Shown: piece by piece, positions 19,042 to 27,809 of the stretch
How the letters are laid out: each line of letters opens with the position of its first letter
Numbering within the stretch: position 1 is the first letter of the stretch
DNA from: Deltaproteobacteria bacterium Ga0077550
GTDB taxonomy: Bacteria > Myxococcota_A > Polyangia > Nannocystales > Nannocystaceae
DNA length: 47,898 nucleotides
Assembly: GCA_001464385.1 (NCBI GenBank)
Contig: LNFB01000218.1
Coordinates: 1-47,898 of the forward strand
Direction: 5' to 3'
Program-made: the position numbers and the translations under genes
The notes under the pieces: generated by a model
Told to the model about the DNA's origin: nothing
What the model saw: the letters and a program-made list of their open reading frames with translations, nothing else
Database searches by the model: none

Positions 19042-21735
19042 CTAATCTGCCCGCGCCGTGTGCTGCCACGCCGCGACCACCTCCACGTGCGCCGACCAGC
19101 TCGGGCCCGCGGCCACGAGGTCGAGTCGGGCCTGCTCGGCGAGCGTCCGGGCCCGGGCGCGCTCGTCGGCGTCGCCGCCGGCCATGAGCGCCCGGGCCAG
19201 GAGGAAGCCGGCCTCGGCGCGGCCGACGGCGCGCTCCATCGTCGCGGCCCGCGAGATGTCATGGGCGCGGGTCGCCGCCGCGACGGCCTCGCGATGGTTG
19301 CCCCGGGCGAGCTCGAGCTCCGCGAGGCCGGAGAACGCGCGACCGACCTCGGAATCGACGGCGCCCATGGCCGCCTCGCGCATCGCGATCGCGCGGGCGA
19401 AGTGTTCGCGCGCGAGCGTGTCGTCGCCGTGCTTGCTCGCGGCGAGGGCGAAGTCGATCTCGAACTCGGCGATCGACGGGTGCTCGACGCCCATGGTCTC
19501 GTTCGCCAGCGTCAGGGCGGTCTGTGCGTGGGCGAAGGCGTCGCTGATGCGACCGAGCTCGAGCTCGATCGTCGCGAGCATCGCGAGGCTGCGGGCGATG
19601 CTCTCGCCGGGATCGTCTCGGCTGGTGTTCTGGGCGATCGACAGCGCCCGCTGTGCGAACGGGAGGGCCTCGGCGAAGCGTCGCCGCGACAGGCCGTTCC
19701 ACGCCAGCATGCGCAGCGCGGGCGCCAGCGCCGGATGGTCGCGTCCGAGGTTCGCCTCGAGGGTCGTCAACGCGCGGAGGTGCTCGACGTACGCGCCCTC
19801 GAGGTCGCCGAGCTCGGCGAGCGCCGAGCCGACGTTGAGCGTGGCGCTCGCGGAGGCGGGGTGTCGCGGGCCGAACACCTCGACGAGGATCGCCTCGCCC
19901 TGGCGGAACCGGGCCAGGGCCTCGGCGAAGCGGCCGTGCGCCGCCGCGATGCCGCCGAGGTTCGCGTACGCGTTCGCGAACAGGGTCGCGCGCGAGCCGT
20001 CGTACGGTCGCGCGACCACGGTCTCGTACGCCGCCTCTGCCTCGTCGTAGAGGCCGCGCTTCTGGTAGTACCCGCCGATCGCCGCCGCGAGCTCGACCTC
20101 GAGACGTTCGTCGCCGTCGCCGCCGCGCACCGAGCCGCCCATCGACGAAATGATTGCCTCGCAGTGTTGGTGCCACTGCTCGACCCGCTCGGGGCCGCCC
20201 TCGTGGCCGGGGCTCCACATCTCGATGAGGCCCAGCATCGCCTGCGCAGCGGCCCGGTCGTGGTCACCCCCCAGCGCCTCGCTGAGCGTGTCGTGGAACG
20301 CCTGCTCCGCGAGCCCGTCGGCGAGCCACTGGTGGCCGGTGGCGCTGGCGAGCAACGCCTCGGCCGCAGCCCAGTGGTCGCCGACGGCGCGCGCGCGCTG
20401 GAACGTGGCGTCGGCTTGGGCGACCGCGTCGGCGAACTTCGCCGTGTCCACCAGGCTCTGGGCGCGCAGGATGCCCTCGTCGAGCTCGCGTCGCACGTCC
20501 GGGGCGATCGCGGCGCGGGCGACCTCGCGGCGGGACAGCTGCGCGTCGTCGTCGCATCGCTCCGGCGATCCGAGCCCCCCGATGACCGACGCGGCGCTCA
20601 GCACGGTCTGCGCGTCTGCCTCGGCGAGCGCGTCGAGCAGCGACGTCGCCTTGCTGAGCTGGCGCTCGAGGCACGTCACGCGCAGCGTCACCGTGTCGCG
20701 CGGGACGCTGCCGTCCTGCTGGATCCGGCAGACCTCGAGCTGGGCGTCGACCCACGCCTTGGCGAACGCGTCGATGCTCGACGAGACCACCGCCCACGCA
20801 TCGGCGGCGGCCGGCTCGCGCGTGGCGAGGAACGCCGACTCGATCGCGTCGCGCCGCTCGGTGTTCCACACGCCCTCGATGTGTTCGACCACGCGGTCGC
20901 AGTAGTTCACCTGCGCGAGCCGAGGCGGCCACACCCACGCCGCGATCGCGATCGCGGCGGCCGCCGTGCCCGCGCCCGCCGCGACGCGCTTCGGCGAGAG
21001 CCGGCGCGGCGGCATGAGGGCGGCCAGGAGCGCGCGCATGTCCGGGTATCGATCGGCGGGCTCGGGCGACAGCCCGCGCAGCACGGCGCGCCGCAGCCAC
21101 CGCGGAATGCGACGACCGCTCGGCGCCTCGGTGCCGGGCCCTGTCGGGGGCGCGCCCCACAGCGCCTCGAAGGCGGTCTCGCAGAAGTCGCGCTGGTCCT
21201 CCTTCGCGCTGCCCGTCGCGACGCGCTCGGCCGACGCGAGGCCGAAGTCGGTGACGACCACGCGTCCGTCGCCGGCGAGCAGCACGTTCTCGGGTTTGAA
21301 GTCGAGGTGGAGGATCCCCGCGTCGTGGGCGGCGGCGAGCCCCTCGCCCGCGGCGCGCAGCACCGCGACGACCTCGCGCCACGATCGCCGCGTTCCCAGC
21401 CACTGGCGCAGGGTCGGCCCGTCGATCAGATCCATCGCGACGAACAGCCGCCCGTCGACGCTGCCGACGTCGTGGATCGTGACGAGGTTGCGGTGCACGA
21501 GCCGCGCGGTCGCCTGGGCCTCGCGCAGCCGATGATCGCGGCCCTCGGCGTCGAGGATCACCGAGGATGCGTGCATCAGCTTGATCGCGACGCGACGGTC
21601 GAGCTCGGGATCGTGCGCCGCGAAGACCACACCCATCGCGCCCTCGCCCAGGCGCGGGCCGAGGATGTAGCGCGCGACGCGGTCGCCCGGGCCCAGCGGC
21701 TCGGATTCGCCGAGGCGTCGTCCCTCGTCGCTCAA
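19042..21735 (-). CDS. Ser/Thr kinase fused to TPR repeats
   Basis: 897 residues from a TTG at 21735; a GTG at 21744 is the other candidate, but it overlaps the -10 hexamer. The kinase occupies residues 20-290: GEGAMGVVFAA, Lys52 in VAIKLM, HLDFKPEN as catalytic loop and TDFGLA. The loop has Leu where the usual Arg of HRD sits, so it is a non-RD kinase. A short hydrophobic stretch (about 325-345) may cross the membrane. From about residue 540 to the end the protein is a run of TPR units such as ANLGGIAAAHGRFAEALARFRQGEA and LAMLATIELELGRISDAFAHAQTA. Such proteins couple phosphorylation to protein-protein sensing. Confidence 0.92.
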   Translation of the reverse strand: MSDEGRRLGESEPLGPGDRVARYILGPRLGEGAMGVVFAAHDPELDRRVAIKLMHASSVILDAEGRDHRLREAQATARLVHRNLVTIHDVGSVDGRLFVAMDLIDGPTLRQWLGTRRSWREVVAVLRAAGEGLAAAHDAGILHLDFKPENVLLAGDGRVVVTDFGLASAERVATGSAKEDQRDFCETAFEALWGAPPTGPGTEAPSGRRIPRWLRRAVLRGLSPEPADRYPDMRALLAALMPPRRLSPKRVAAGAGTAAAAIAIAAWVWPPRLAQVNYCDRVVEHIEGVWNTERRDAIESAFLATREPAAADAWAVVSSSIDAFAKAWVDAQLEVCRIQQDGSVPRDTVTLRVTCLERQLSKATSLLDALAEADAQTVLSAASVIGGLGSPERCDDDAQLSRREVARAAIAPDVRRELDEGILRAQSLVDTAKFADAVAQADATFQRARAVGDHWAAAEALLASATGHQWLADGLAEQAFHDTLSEALGGDHDRAAAQAMLGLIEMWSPGHEGGPERVEQWHQHCEAIISSMGGSVRGGDGDERLEVELAAAIGGYYQKRGLYDEAEAAYETVVARPYDGSRATLFANAYANLGGIAAAHGRFAEALARFRQGEAILVEVFGPRHPASASATLNVGSALAELGDLEGAYVEHLRALTTLEANLGRDHPALAPALRMLAWNGLSRRRFAEALPFAQRALSIAQNTSRDDPGESIARSLAMLATIELELGRISDAFAHAQTALTLANETMGVEHPSIAEFEIDFALAASKHGDDTLAREHFARAIAMREAAMGAVDSEVGRAFSGLAELELARGNHREAVAAATRAHDISRAATMERAVGRAEAGFLLARALMAGGDADERARARTLAEQARLDLVAAGPSWSAHVEVVAAWQHTARAD

Positions 21736-21742
21736 TCCGCGC

Positions 21743-21748
21743 ACGCTA
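21743..21748 (-). promoter_or_regulatory. Putative extended -10 (TGC-TAGCGT) for the kinase-TPR gene
   Basis: On the minus strand TGCTAGCGT is followed after 7 nt by the TTG at 21735. This is the main reason for preferring that start. Confidence 0.35.
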
Positions 21749-21900
21749 GCAGAGGGTCGCTGGGTCCGAGGCACCGGGCGAAATCGGTCGCGGACGCGAC
21801 GGTTTGCCGGCCTGCGATCGCCCCGCGCAACCGGGGGCTCCGGCGTCCGTCTAGCGGATTGCCCCGGCTGGACCCGGGCACGGACCGAGGAAAAACCCCC

Positions 21901-22833
21901 ATGATCACCGCACGCCCCCGTCTCGCCCTCACCTTCTGCGCCCTCGGTCTGTTCGCCGTGGTCGGATGCAAGGGAGGTGGCGCTGCCACTGGCAAGTACA
22001 TCCCCGAGGCGGCGACGATCGTCGGCGGCGTCGATCTTGCCGGCGTGCAGGACTCCAAGCTGTGGAAGGACCACATCAAGGGCCTCGTCGAGGCGCAGGG
22101 CAAGGAGGCCCTCGACGCGATGAACGGCTGCAACCTCGGCCTCGACAAGTGGAAGAGCGTCACCTTCGGCGCCACCGCCGAGGGCGGCGGCGACAAGCTC
22201 GCGTTCGTGGTCGTCGCGGACGGCATCGGCAAGAAGGACAACCTCGAGTGCGCCTTCACCAAGATCAAGGAGTCCGACGAGGGCAAGGATCCGTGGACGG
22301 TCAAGGAGGACGGCAAGGTCCTCGAGCTGCCCGACGGCCAGGGCACCGCCTACGTCATCGATGACAACACGATGGCCGTCGCCGGTAAGGACTGGGCGGC
22401 CGACGTCGCCAAGCTCACCAAGGGCGAGGGCAAGTCGGTGTTCGACGGCGCGCTCAAGGACGTCATCGGCCGCACCGACACCGGCAAGCAGGTGTGGTTC
22501 GCCGGCGCGCTCCCCGAGGCCGTCGGTGGCAAGGCCGCCGGCCAGCTCGGCGCTACGCCCAAGGACGTCGCCGGCTACGTCGACTTCTCGAGCGGCATGG
22601 CGGTCAAGGCGTCGGTCGGCGTCGCGTCGAAGGACGAGGCCGAGGCGGTCAAGACCAAGGTCGAGGGGCTCTACAACGCCGTCGCGAAGGACATGGCCAA
22701 GGGCCAGGGCATCTCGGAGGACACGCTCAACAGCGTGAAGTTCGGCACCGACGGCGCGGCGTTCACCTTCGAGGCGAAGGCGAGCGACGAGGAGATCGGC
22801 AAGAGCATCGGCCAGTTCATGCCGAAGCTGTGA
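21901..22833 (+). CDS. Lys-rich lipoprotein of unknown function
   Basis: 310 residues. The signal peptide ends in lipobox VVGC (Cys23). The mature protein is unlike its neighbours: rich in Lys, Asp and Gly, with few Arg, and AAG used almost exclusively for Lys. It has two similar halves with strands such as IVGGVDLAGVQDSKLWKDHIK and WFAGALPEAVGGKAAGQL, and helices spaced as in an alpha/beta repeat. Codon bias and a clear GAGGA ribosome site 9 nt before the ATG suggest strong expression. Its start region lies opposite the kinase gene across 165 nt. I do not recognise the family. Confidence 0.8.
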   Translation: MITARPRLALTFCALGLFAVVGCKGGGAATGKYIPEAATIVGGVDLAGVQDSKLWKDHIKGLVEAQGKEALDAMNGCNLGLDKWKSVTFGATAEGGGDKLAFVVVADGIGKKDNLECAFTKIKESDEGKDPWTVKEDGKVLELPDGQGTAYVIDDNTMAVAGKDWAADVAKLTKGEGKSVFDGALKDVIGRTDTGKQVWFAGALPEAVGGKAAGQLGATPKDVAGYVDFSSGMAVKASVGVASKDEAEAVKTKVEGLYNAVAKDMAKGQGISEDTLNSVKFGTDGAAFTFEAKASDEEIGKSIGQFMPKL

Positions 22834-22848
22834 GCCGGTTCGGGTTGG

Positions 22849-24408
22849 TCACATCGCGCTGCGCCGACGCTCGTAGATCCAGTAGTGGAACTCGTCGGCG
22901 TCGGCGCCGAACACCGCGGTGAGCTCATAGGCCGCGAACTCGGGCGCCTCGAGCACGAGGCGGAAGACCTTGGCTCGGGGCGCGCACGTCTCTGCGCTGC
23001 GACTCGACACTATGATCGCCGCCGGCTCGGCCGCGAGCACCGCCTCGGCGACGGCGGCCGCCGATCCCTTCAGCGGCGCGCGGGTCATCGCCGGATTGTT
23101 GAGGCAGTACACGTCGAGGATCGCGACGTCCGGCAGGGCGTCGCCGATGACGCCGACGTCGCCGAGCACGATGGTGTCGCCCGGTCCGAGTCGCGTCCGC
23201 AGGTGCGCCGCGACGTCGGCCCGCGCCGCGGCGCGTGCGGCGTAGGTCGCGGCCTCCCGCGCGAGCCGATCGACGACGCCGAAGCCCAGCCATGCCGCGG
23301 TCACCAGCGCCGCGAGCCCGACGACGATGCGCACCTCGGTGCGGCGACCGTGGGTTCGACCGAGGTGGTGCACGCCCATCGCCGCCGGGATCCCGAGCAG
23401 CGCGTAGGCGGCGAGGAGGTGGCGGTTGCCGTAGGCGATCGTCGGGTCGACGCCGAACAGCACCACGGCGTACTCGAGCGCGAGCACGGTGCACACCAGC
23501 ATCGGCGGGCGCGTCCACGCGCGCCAGGCGGGCGCGGCGAGGCCGAGCGTCAGGGCGGCCAGCGGCGCGAAGGGCAGCAGCAGGGCCCACGGGCTGCCGG
23601 CGTACGCGGCCTTGCATCGCACCGGGTTGGGCAGCAGGTGACCGAAGTGGCCGAGCCGCCACGCGAGGTAGATCGCGAACGGCACCGCGAACGCGACGAG
23701 CAGGTGACGGGCCGCATCGAGGTGCGCGCGACGGGCCGCACGCGATGACGGTGCCGCGCGCGTCGCTCGGATCGCGCCCGCGCCGATCGTCGTCACCATC
23801 GCGATGACCACCAGCGGCCCCTCGGGTCGGACGAGCGCGGCGATGAAGCCGAGCAGGCCCGCCAGTCGCAGGTACGGGCGCGACCACGGGCGCCCCGAAG
23901 CTCCGTCGGCGCAGCCGCGCACGAACGCCGCGGTCGCGGCGACGACGGCCAGCATGTAGACGGCGGTCTCGAGCCCGCTCACCGTCCACCACTGCGTGAA
24001 GGGGTAGCCCCAGAGGAGCACGACGGGGACGCAGGCCGACAGCGCGCCCGTGGTGCGGCGCGCGATGCCGTAGAGCAGGGGTCCGCACGCGAGCAGCGCG
24101 GCGGAGCTCGTCAGCGCGAGCACGGCCATCGGGTCGAGCCCGAGCCGCAGCGCCGCCGCGGCGAGGGCGACGAACAGGAAGTTCGAGTAGCCCTCGACCC
24201 GCTCGAGCTCACCGACGTTCCAGCGGATCCCGTCACCGTCGGCCCAGTGCCTGGCGTAGCGCAGGGTGATGAACGCGTCGTCGGTGGTGAAGGGCCACGC
24301 GGCGTACAGCGCCCACACGCAGCCGAGGCCCGCCCACGCGAGCAGCCATCGGTGCAGGTGAGGCGATCGGGTCGAGTCGTCGATCGTCGTCGGCGCAGCG
24401 GGTGACAT
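22849..24408 (-). CDS. GT-C-type membrane glycosyltransferase
   Basis: 519 residues with about ten hydrophobic helices. After the first helix comes [18 protein letters not shown] (Asp43-Asp44), the acidic loop where GT-C enzymes bind the metal or lipid-linked sugar donor, then [10 protein letters not shown], typical of the ArnT/AftB-like branch. The last 130 residues form a soluble domain with [26 protein letters not shown]. The likely job is transfer of a sugar from a polyprenyl phosphate donor to a glycan or protein outside the membrane. It is a single gene with no other sugar genes beside it, so the acceptor cannot be named. Confidence 0.85.
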   Translation of the reverse strand: MSPAAPTTIDDSTRSPHLHRWLLAWAGLGCVWALYAAWPFTTDDAFITLRYARHWADGDGIRWNVGELERVEGYSNFLFVALAAAALRLGLDPMAVLALTSSAALLACGPLLYGIARRTTGALSACVPVVLLWGYPFTQWWTVSGLETAVYMLAVVAATAAFVRGCADGASGRPWSRPYLRLAGLLGFIAALVRPEGPLVVIAMVTTIGAGAIRATRAAPSSRAARRAHLDAARHLLVAFAVPFAIYLAWRLGHFGHLLPNPVRCKAAYAGSPWALLLPFAPLAALTLGLAAPAWRAWTRPPMLVCTVLALEYAVVLFGVDPTIAYGNRHLLAAYALLGIPAAMGVHHLGRTHGRRTEVRIVVGLAALVTAAWLGFGVVDRLAREAATYAARAAARADVAAHLRTRLGPGDTIVLGDVGVIGDALPDVAILDVYCLNNPAMTRAPLKGSAAAVAEAVLAAEPAAIIVSSRSAETCAPRAKVFRLVLEAPEFAAYELTAVFGADADEFHYWIYERRRSAM

Positions 24409-24544
24409 GCCTGCGCTAGTCGACGGCCGTGGCCACCCGGACGAGAGGACCATGCACCAGCGTTCGACGGGTGTGGCCGGAGTCACAGCCGTTCGAGAGG
24501 CGGTGATCGTCGGGCGGCGTCGCGACACCCCTGCTAGAACGCGC

Positions 24545-25474
24545 TCAAGGGCCCTCGATCGCCAGATCCACCGCGACCTCGTACGGCCCGAGGTCCTCGT
24601 AGTAGCACGCGCAGGTCCCCGCCTCGTCCTCGAACACGCAGTCCTCGACGGGAGAATGGATATGGGTGAACGCGTTGTCGGCCGTCAGGGTCAGCGCGAT
24701 CGTGAACTGCAATCGGCCATCGGCGTAGACGAACGGAGTGAGCTCCGTGTGCTCACCGCCGACGAGCGCGACGGTCGGCACGCTCGCGTCGAAGATCACG
24801 ACTTGTCCCGCGATGCCGTCGAAGTGCGTGTTGAAGGCGTCGGTCGAGTAGTCGCCCAGGATCGCCGCGTCGAACGCGAGCGTGACCGTCACGCCGCTGC
24901 CGTCGTCGTAGGTGTACTGCTGGGGCGCCTCGCCGCTCGCCATGCAGTCCTCGGATCCATCGGGTCCCGTGCACTCCAACCCGGGGGTGCCGGCGTCATT
25001 GCTCACCGTGAGCGTGCGCGAGGCGAGGCAGAGCTCGGGCGGACACGCCGCCGCGAACTGGTCGACCGCGTGGATCTGACCGAGCGGTGCGCAGGCGTCG
25101 ATGCCGTCTGGACAACCGTCGTCGGTGCACGTCGGCGCGTAGCAGATCCCGACGACGGTGGCGGGCAGTCCGTCGCAGCAGCCCGCGCCGTCGGCCTCGA
25201 ACGGCTCTCCCTCCGGCGTGCACGCGACGCACTTGCCCTCGAAGTTGCATCCGAACCCCTCGCAGCAGCCCTGGGAGCAGTCCTCGCCGCCGCATTCGAC
25301 GGGTGACGTCGTGCCGTCCGTGGGGGTCGAGTCCGTCGTGCTACCGCTGGTCTGGCCCTCGGTTTGGCCCTCGGTCTGGCCCTCGGTCGCCAGATCGCCG
25401 ACGTCCGTGTTCCCCAGGCTGCACGCCGCCACAAGCCACCACGCCATCGTCCAACGTCGATCCATGATCTGCAT
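24545..25474 (-). CDS. Cys-rich lipoprotein at the end of a sigma/anti-sigma operon
   Basis: 309 residues from the ATG at 25474; another ATG at 25465 is possible. Lipobox VAAC (Cys18) is followed by EGQT repeats and a Ser/Thr linker, then a Cys-dense section ([35 protein letters not shown]) and a beta-strand C-terminal half. The cysteines suggest a disulfide-knotted surface protein. The start lies 20 nt after the anti-sigma-like gene and is preceded by the same 29-nt leader seen before the sigma gene, so it may be a target of that sigma factor. Function unknown. Confidence 0.75.
   Translation of the reverse strand: MQIMDRRWTMAWWLVAACSLGNTDVGDLATEGQTEGQTEGQTSGSTTDSTPTDGTTSPVECGGEDCSQGCCEGFGCNFEGKCVACTPEGEPFEADGAGCCDGLPATVVGICYAPTCTDDGCPDGIDACAPLGQIHAVDQFAAACPPELCLASRTLTVSNDAGTPGLECTGPDGSEDCMASGEAPQQYTYDDGSGVTVTLAFDAAILGDYSTDAFNTHFDGIAGQVVIFDASVPTVALVGGEHTELTPFVYADGRLQFTIALTLTADNAFTHIHSPVEDCVFEDEAGTCACYYEDLGPYEVAVDLAIEGP
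25352..25387. repeat. Three tandem 12-bp repeats (EGQT)
   Basis: Three units of CTGGCCCTCGGT, the middle one with a single change. They encode EGQT three times in the linker of the lipoprotein and could change length by slippage. Confidence 0.7.
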
Positions 25475-25500
25475 TGTCCGCGGGTCGTCGCGAATTATCG
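25472..25500 (-). promoter_or_regulatory. Copy A of a 29-nt leader element (CGATAATTC-N10-GCGGACAATG)
   Basis: It runs from the last codons of the anti-sigma-like gene to the ATG at 25474. It matches the element before the sigma gene (26733-26761) at 22 of 29 positions with identical ends. GATAAT could be a -10. Confidence 0.4.
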
Positions 25501-26229
25501 AACGCCGCAATCTCGGTCGATCGCGGCCTGATATGCCGCGATCCCCGGATGGCGGGCGAACGTCGCGCGCCGCTGCGCCAAGGTGGGCTCGCCGCCCGCG
25601 CGGCACGCGGCGCGGATCCACAGCGCCTCGCGCTCCAGCGCGAGCGGTGAATCGGGGTACGAGCGCGCGTGCGCGTCGAGGATCTCGCGCGCACGCCCGG
25701 GGTCGGTGGGGAGCAGCTCCTTCGCCGATCGCAGCCGGCGCAGGCCCTCGAGATCGCCCGCGTCGTCCGCTGGCGAGGTCGGCATCTCCTCGGTCGGCCC
25801 CCGCGATGGGACGCCCGGGGCGGCCACGCGCGTCGGCGGTGCGACGACCGGATCCAGCGCGGCGCGCTGCGGCGGTGGGGCGAGCTCCGCGGGCTCGACC
25901 TGGCACGCTGGCGAGGACGGTGGTGCCCCAGCGAACGGGTGCTGGTCGCGTGGGCGAGGCTGGTACGGCGCGGCGCTGGGATCGACGCGCTGCGGCGCCT
26001 CCTCGCCCATCCAGCGCGTGATCCACCCGAGCACCATCAACGCCGCGATCGCTGCGATCGCGCCGATGCAGCCATGCACCGCGACGTCTCGCCACGGCCG
26101 TCGCACCCGCGGCGCCGACGGGACGGCGTCGTCCATCGCCTCGACGATCCGCGCGCGCAGATCGTCGGGGGGTTGCCCCGCGCTGCGATACGCCGCCGCC
26201 CAAGCCCTCAGATCGTCGGTGGGATTCAT
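25495..26229 (-). CDS. Anti-sigma-factor-like membrane protein
   Basis: 244 residues. A short cytosolic N-terminus (LRAWAAAYRSAGQPPDDLRARIVEAMDD) precedes one membrane helix (about residues 52-70), a Pro-rich periplasmic linker and a C-terminal TPR-like helical piece (DPGRAREILDAHARSYPDSPLALEREALWIRAACR). This plan, directly after an ECF sigma gene with a 4-nt ATGA overlap, is that of anti-sigma factors in myxobacteria. The zinc-binding HxxxCxxC of ZAS-type anti-sigmas is absent. It would hold the sigma factor at the membrane until a signal arrives; this is inferred from position and topology. Confidence 0.7.
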   Translation of the reverse strand: MNPTDDLRAWAAAYRSAGQPPDDLRARIVEAMDDAVPSAPRVRRPWRDVAVHGCIGAIAAIAALMVLGWITRWMGEEAPQRVDPSAAPYQPRPRDQHPFAGAPPSSPACQVEPAELAPPPQRAALDPVVAPPTRVAAPGVPSRGPTEEMPTSPADDAGDLEGLRRLRSAKELLPTDPGRAREILDAHARSYPDSPLALEREALWIRAACRAGGEPTLAQRRATFARHPGIAAYQAAIDRDCGVR

Positions 26230-26735
26230 GGCGTGCGCTCCTCGGTCCTCAGCGCGGCGCGGAACCTCTCCAGCTCGGCGTGGGCGGCTCGCACGCGGGA
26301 GTACACGGTCTGCAGCGGGACGCCGGTGGCGATGGCGACCTCGGCCGCGGTGAGCTCTTCGAGCTCCTTCAGCATGAACGCCTCGCGCTGCGGCGGCGGC
26401 AGTCGTGCGAGGAACGTCCGCATCAGATCCGCCGCCTCCTGGGTCGCGTCGATTGGGGGGGTCGTCCACACGGGGGCGTCACGCACCCTTCGATCGTGGC
26501 GGACCTGCGACCGCAGCATGTTGCGCGCGACGTTGCGCGTGATGCCGAACAGCCACGCGCGCAGCGATCGGCCGTCGTACTCCCCCAGCCGCGCGCGGAC
26601 CACGAGGAACGCCTCCTGCGTGACGTCGTCGGCGAGGGACTCACCCACGAGCGTCCGTGCGACGCGCCATACGTACGCGAGGTGCTCTCGGAAGATCGCA
26701 TCGAACGACACCGGCGTGGATCGGCCCGCGTGCAT
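26226..26735 (-). CDS. ECF RNA polymerase sigma factor
   Basis: 169 residues from the ATG at 26735; a GTG eight codons in (VSFDAIFREH) is possible. Region 2: FREHLAYVWRVARTLVG, ADDVTQEAFLVVRARL and LRAWLFGITRNVARNML. Region 4: LPPPQREAFMLKELEELTAAEVAIATGVPLQTVYSRVRAAHAEL. This is a standard group 4 sigma factor. It lies between an outer-membrane-like gene (20 nt upstream) and a probable anti-sigma gene (4-nt overlap), so the operon reads envelope protein, sigma, anti-sigma, lipoprotein. Autoregulation through the repeated leader element is a possibility. Confidence 0.93.
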   Translation of the reverse strand: MHAGRSTPVSFDAIFREHLAYVWRVARTLVGESLADDVTQEAFLVVRARLGEYDGRSLRAWLFGITRNVARNMLRSQVRHDRRVRDAPVWTTPPIDATQEAADLMRTFLARLPPPQREAFMLKELEELTAAEVAIATGVPLQTVYSRVRAAHAELERFRAALRTEERTP

Positions 26736-26761
26736 TGTCCGCAGCCCCGGGGGAATTATCG
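26733..26761 (-). promoter_or_regulatory. Copy B of the 29-nt leader element, before the sigma gene
   Basis: CGATAATTC, then ten variable bases, then GCGGACAATG ending in the start codon. CGATAA is also the last Arg codon and stop of the upstream gene, exactly as in copy A. Confidence 0.4.
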
Positions 26762-27760
26762 ACGCCCTCGCAGGAATCGGAGCTCGAGCCCCGCGACGAA
26801 GAGCCCGCCCACGCCGCGGGTGCGGGCGACCTCGAGATCGTCGAACGCGAACACGTGTCGCACGAGCGGCACCTCGACGGCCGCGCCGACCCGCAGGCCG
26901 ACGGCATCGGCCGCCATCCACACGAGCGACATGCCGCCGGCGACGAGCGCCCACGGGACCCACCGCGTGTCCCCGCGTCGACCGCCGACGCCGCGGGCTC
27001 GCAGGGCGCCGGCCCGGAGATCGAGCCCGGGGAGCAGCTCGATGGGCGCAAGCGGGATGGCGATCGCGACCTCGAGGCCACCCGTGGTCGACGAGACCTC
27101 CACGCCCAGGTCCCCCGACGGCCCGTCGGACCGCCGCACGAACGCGTGGTCCACCCGCCCGCCGATACGCACGCGCGGCCACGCGGCGCCCATGCCGAGC
27201 GCCGCGTGGCCCCCACCGCGCGCGAGCGTCCCGACGCCGCCGCCACCCTCGAGGTGGATCGCGAGCTGCGGTCGTCCGCGGCGCGGGCGGACGGTCGGCG
27301 ACGGCACAGGCACGGGCGCGACCACGGCCGCGGCCTTGCGCGGTTCGGAGATCCCGCTCGGCGGCGGCACGACGGGGGTCGGCGATGGAGGCTCGTTCGT
27401 CGCGGGGTCGAGGTCGCCCGCGGGGTCGAGGTCGCCCGTGAGCGCGAGCCCGTAGATCAGCGCGACGGCCTCGGCCGCGGCCGCGCAGCTGTCGAGCTCG
27501 AGCTCGCGGTGGATCTCGTCGGTCGCGGAGGTGACGGTGATCGTGACCGCCCACGTGCCGGCCGCCGTCTGGCGCACGGTCGCATCGGCCGCGAGCGGTG
27601 ACGGTTGGGCGTCGGTCGTCGCGGCCTGGGCGGCGAGCGATGCGGCGACGTCGTCGTGGGTCGGGCAACCCGGCGGTGCTTGCCAGCGCAACGCGGGTGG
27701 AGCGTGGTCGCCCGCTGGCGGCGTCGCGATCGCCAGCAGCAGGCCCGCGATGGTGGTCAC
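26756..27760 (-). CDS. Outer-membrane-like protein, paralogue of 4786-5850
   Basis: 334 residues from a GTG at 27760. A signal peptide is followed by PGCPTHDDVAASLAAQ, a strand-rich part GTWAVTITVTSATDEIHRELELDSCAAAAEAVALIYGLAL, then a Pro/Thr linker and a beta-rich C-terminal half ending VAGLELRFLRGRR. The layout, the single Cys in each half of the N-terminal part and the VPLVRxVxxxDxLE motif near the end match the 354-residue protein at 4786-5850. Here the gene is the first of a sigma/anti-sigma operon, so it may be the envelope sensor or a regulated target. Confidence 0.7.
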   Translation of the reverse strand: MTTIAGLLLAIATPPAGDHAPPALRWQAPPGCPTHDDVAASLAAQAATTDAQPSPLAADATVRQTAAGTWAVTITVTSATDEIHRELELDSCAAAAEAVALIYGLALTGDLDPAGDLDPATNEPPSPTPVVPPPSGISEPRKAAAVVAPVPVPSPTVRPRRGRPQLAIHLEGGGGVGTLARGGGHAALGMGAAWPRVRIGGRVDHAFVRRSDGPSGDLGVEVSSTTGGLEVAIAIPLAPIELLPGLDLRAGALRARGVGGRRGDTRWVPWALVAGGMSLVWMAADAVGLRVGAAVEVPLVRHVFAFDDLEVARTRGVGGLFVAGLELRFLRGRR

Positions 27761-27809
27761 GGTCAGGCGCGGCCTCTCGTGCCCGATCGCATCGAGCTCG
27801 AACTGGCCG

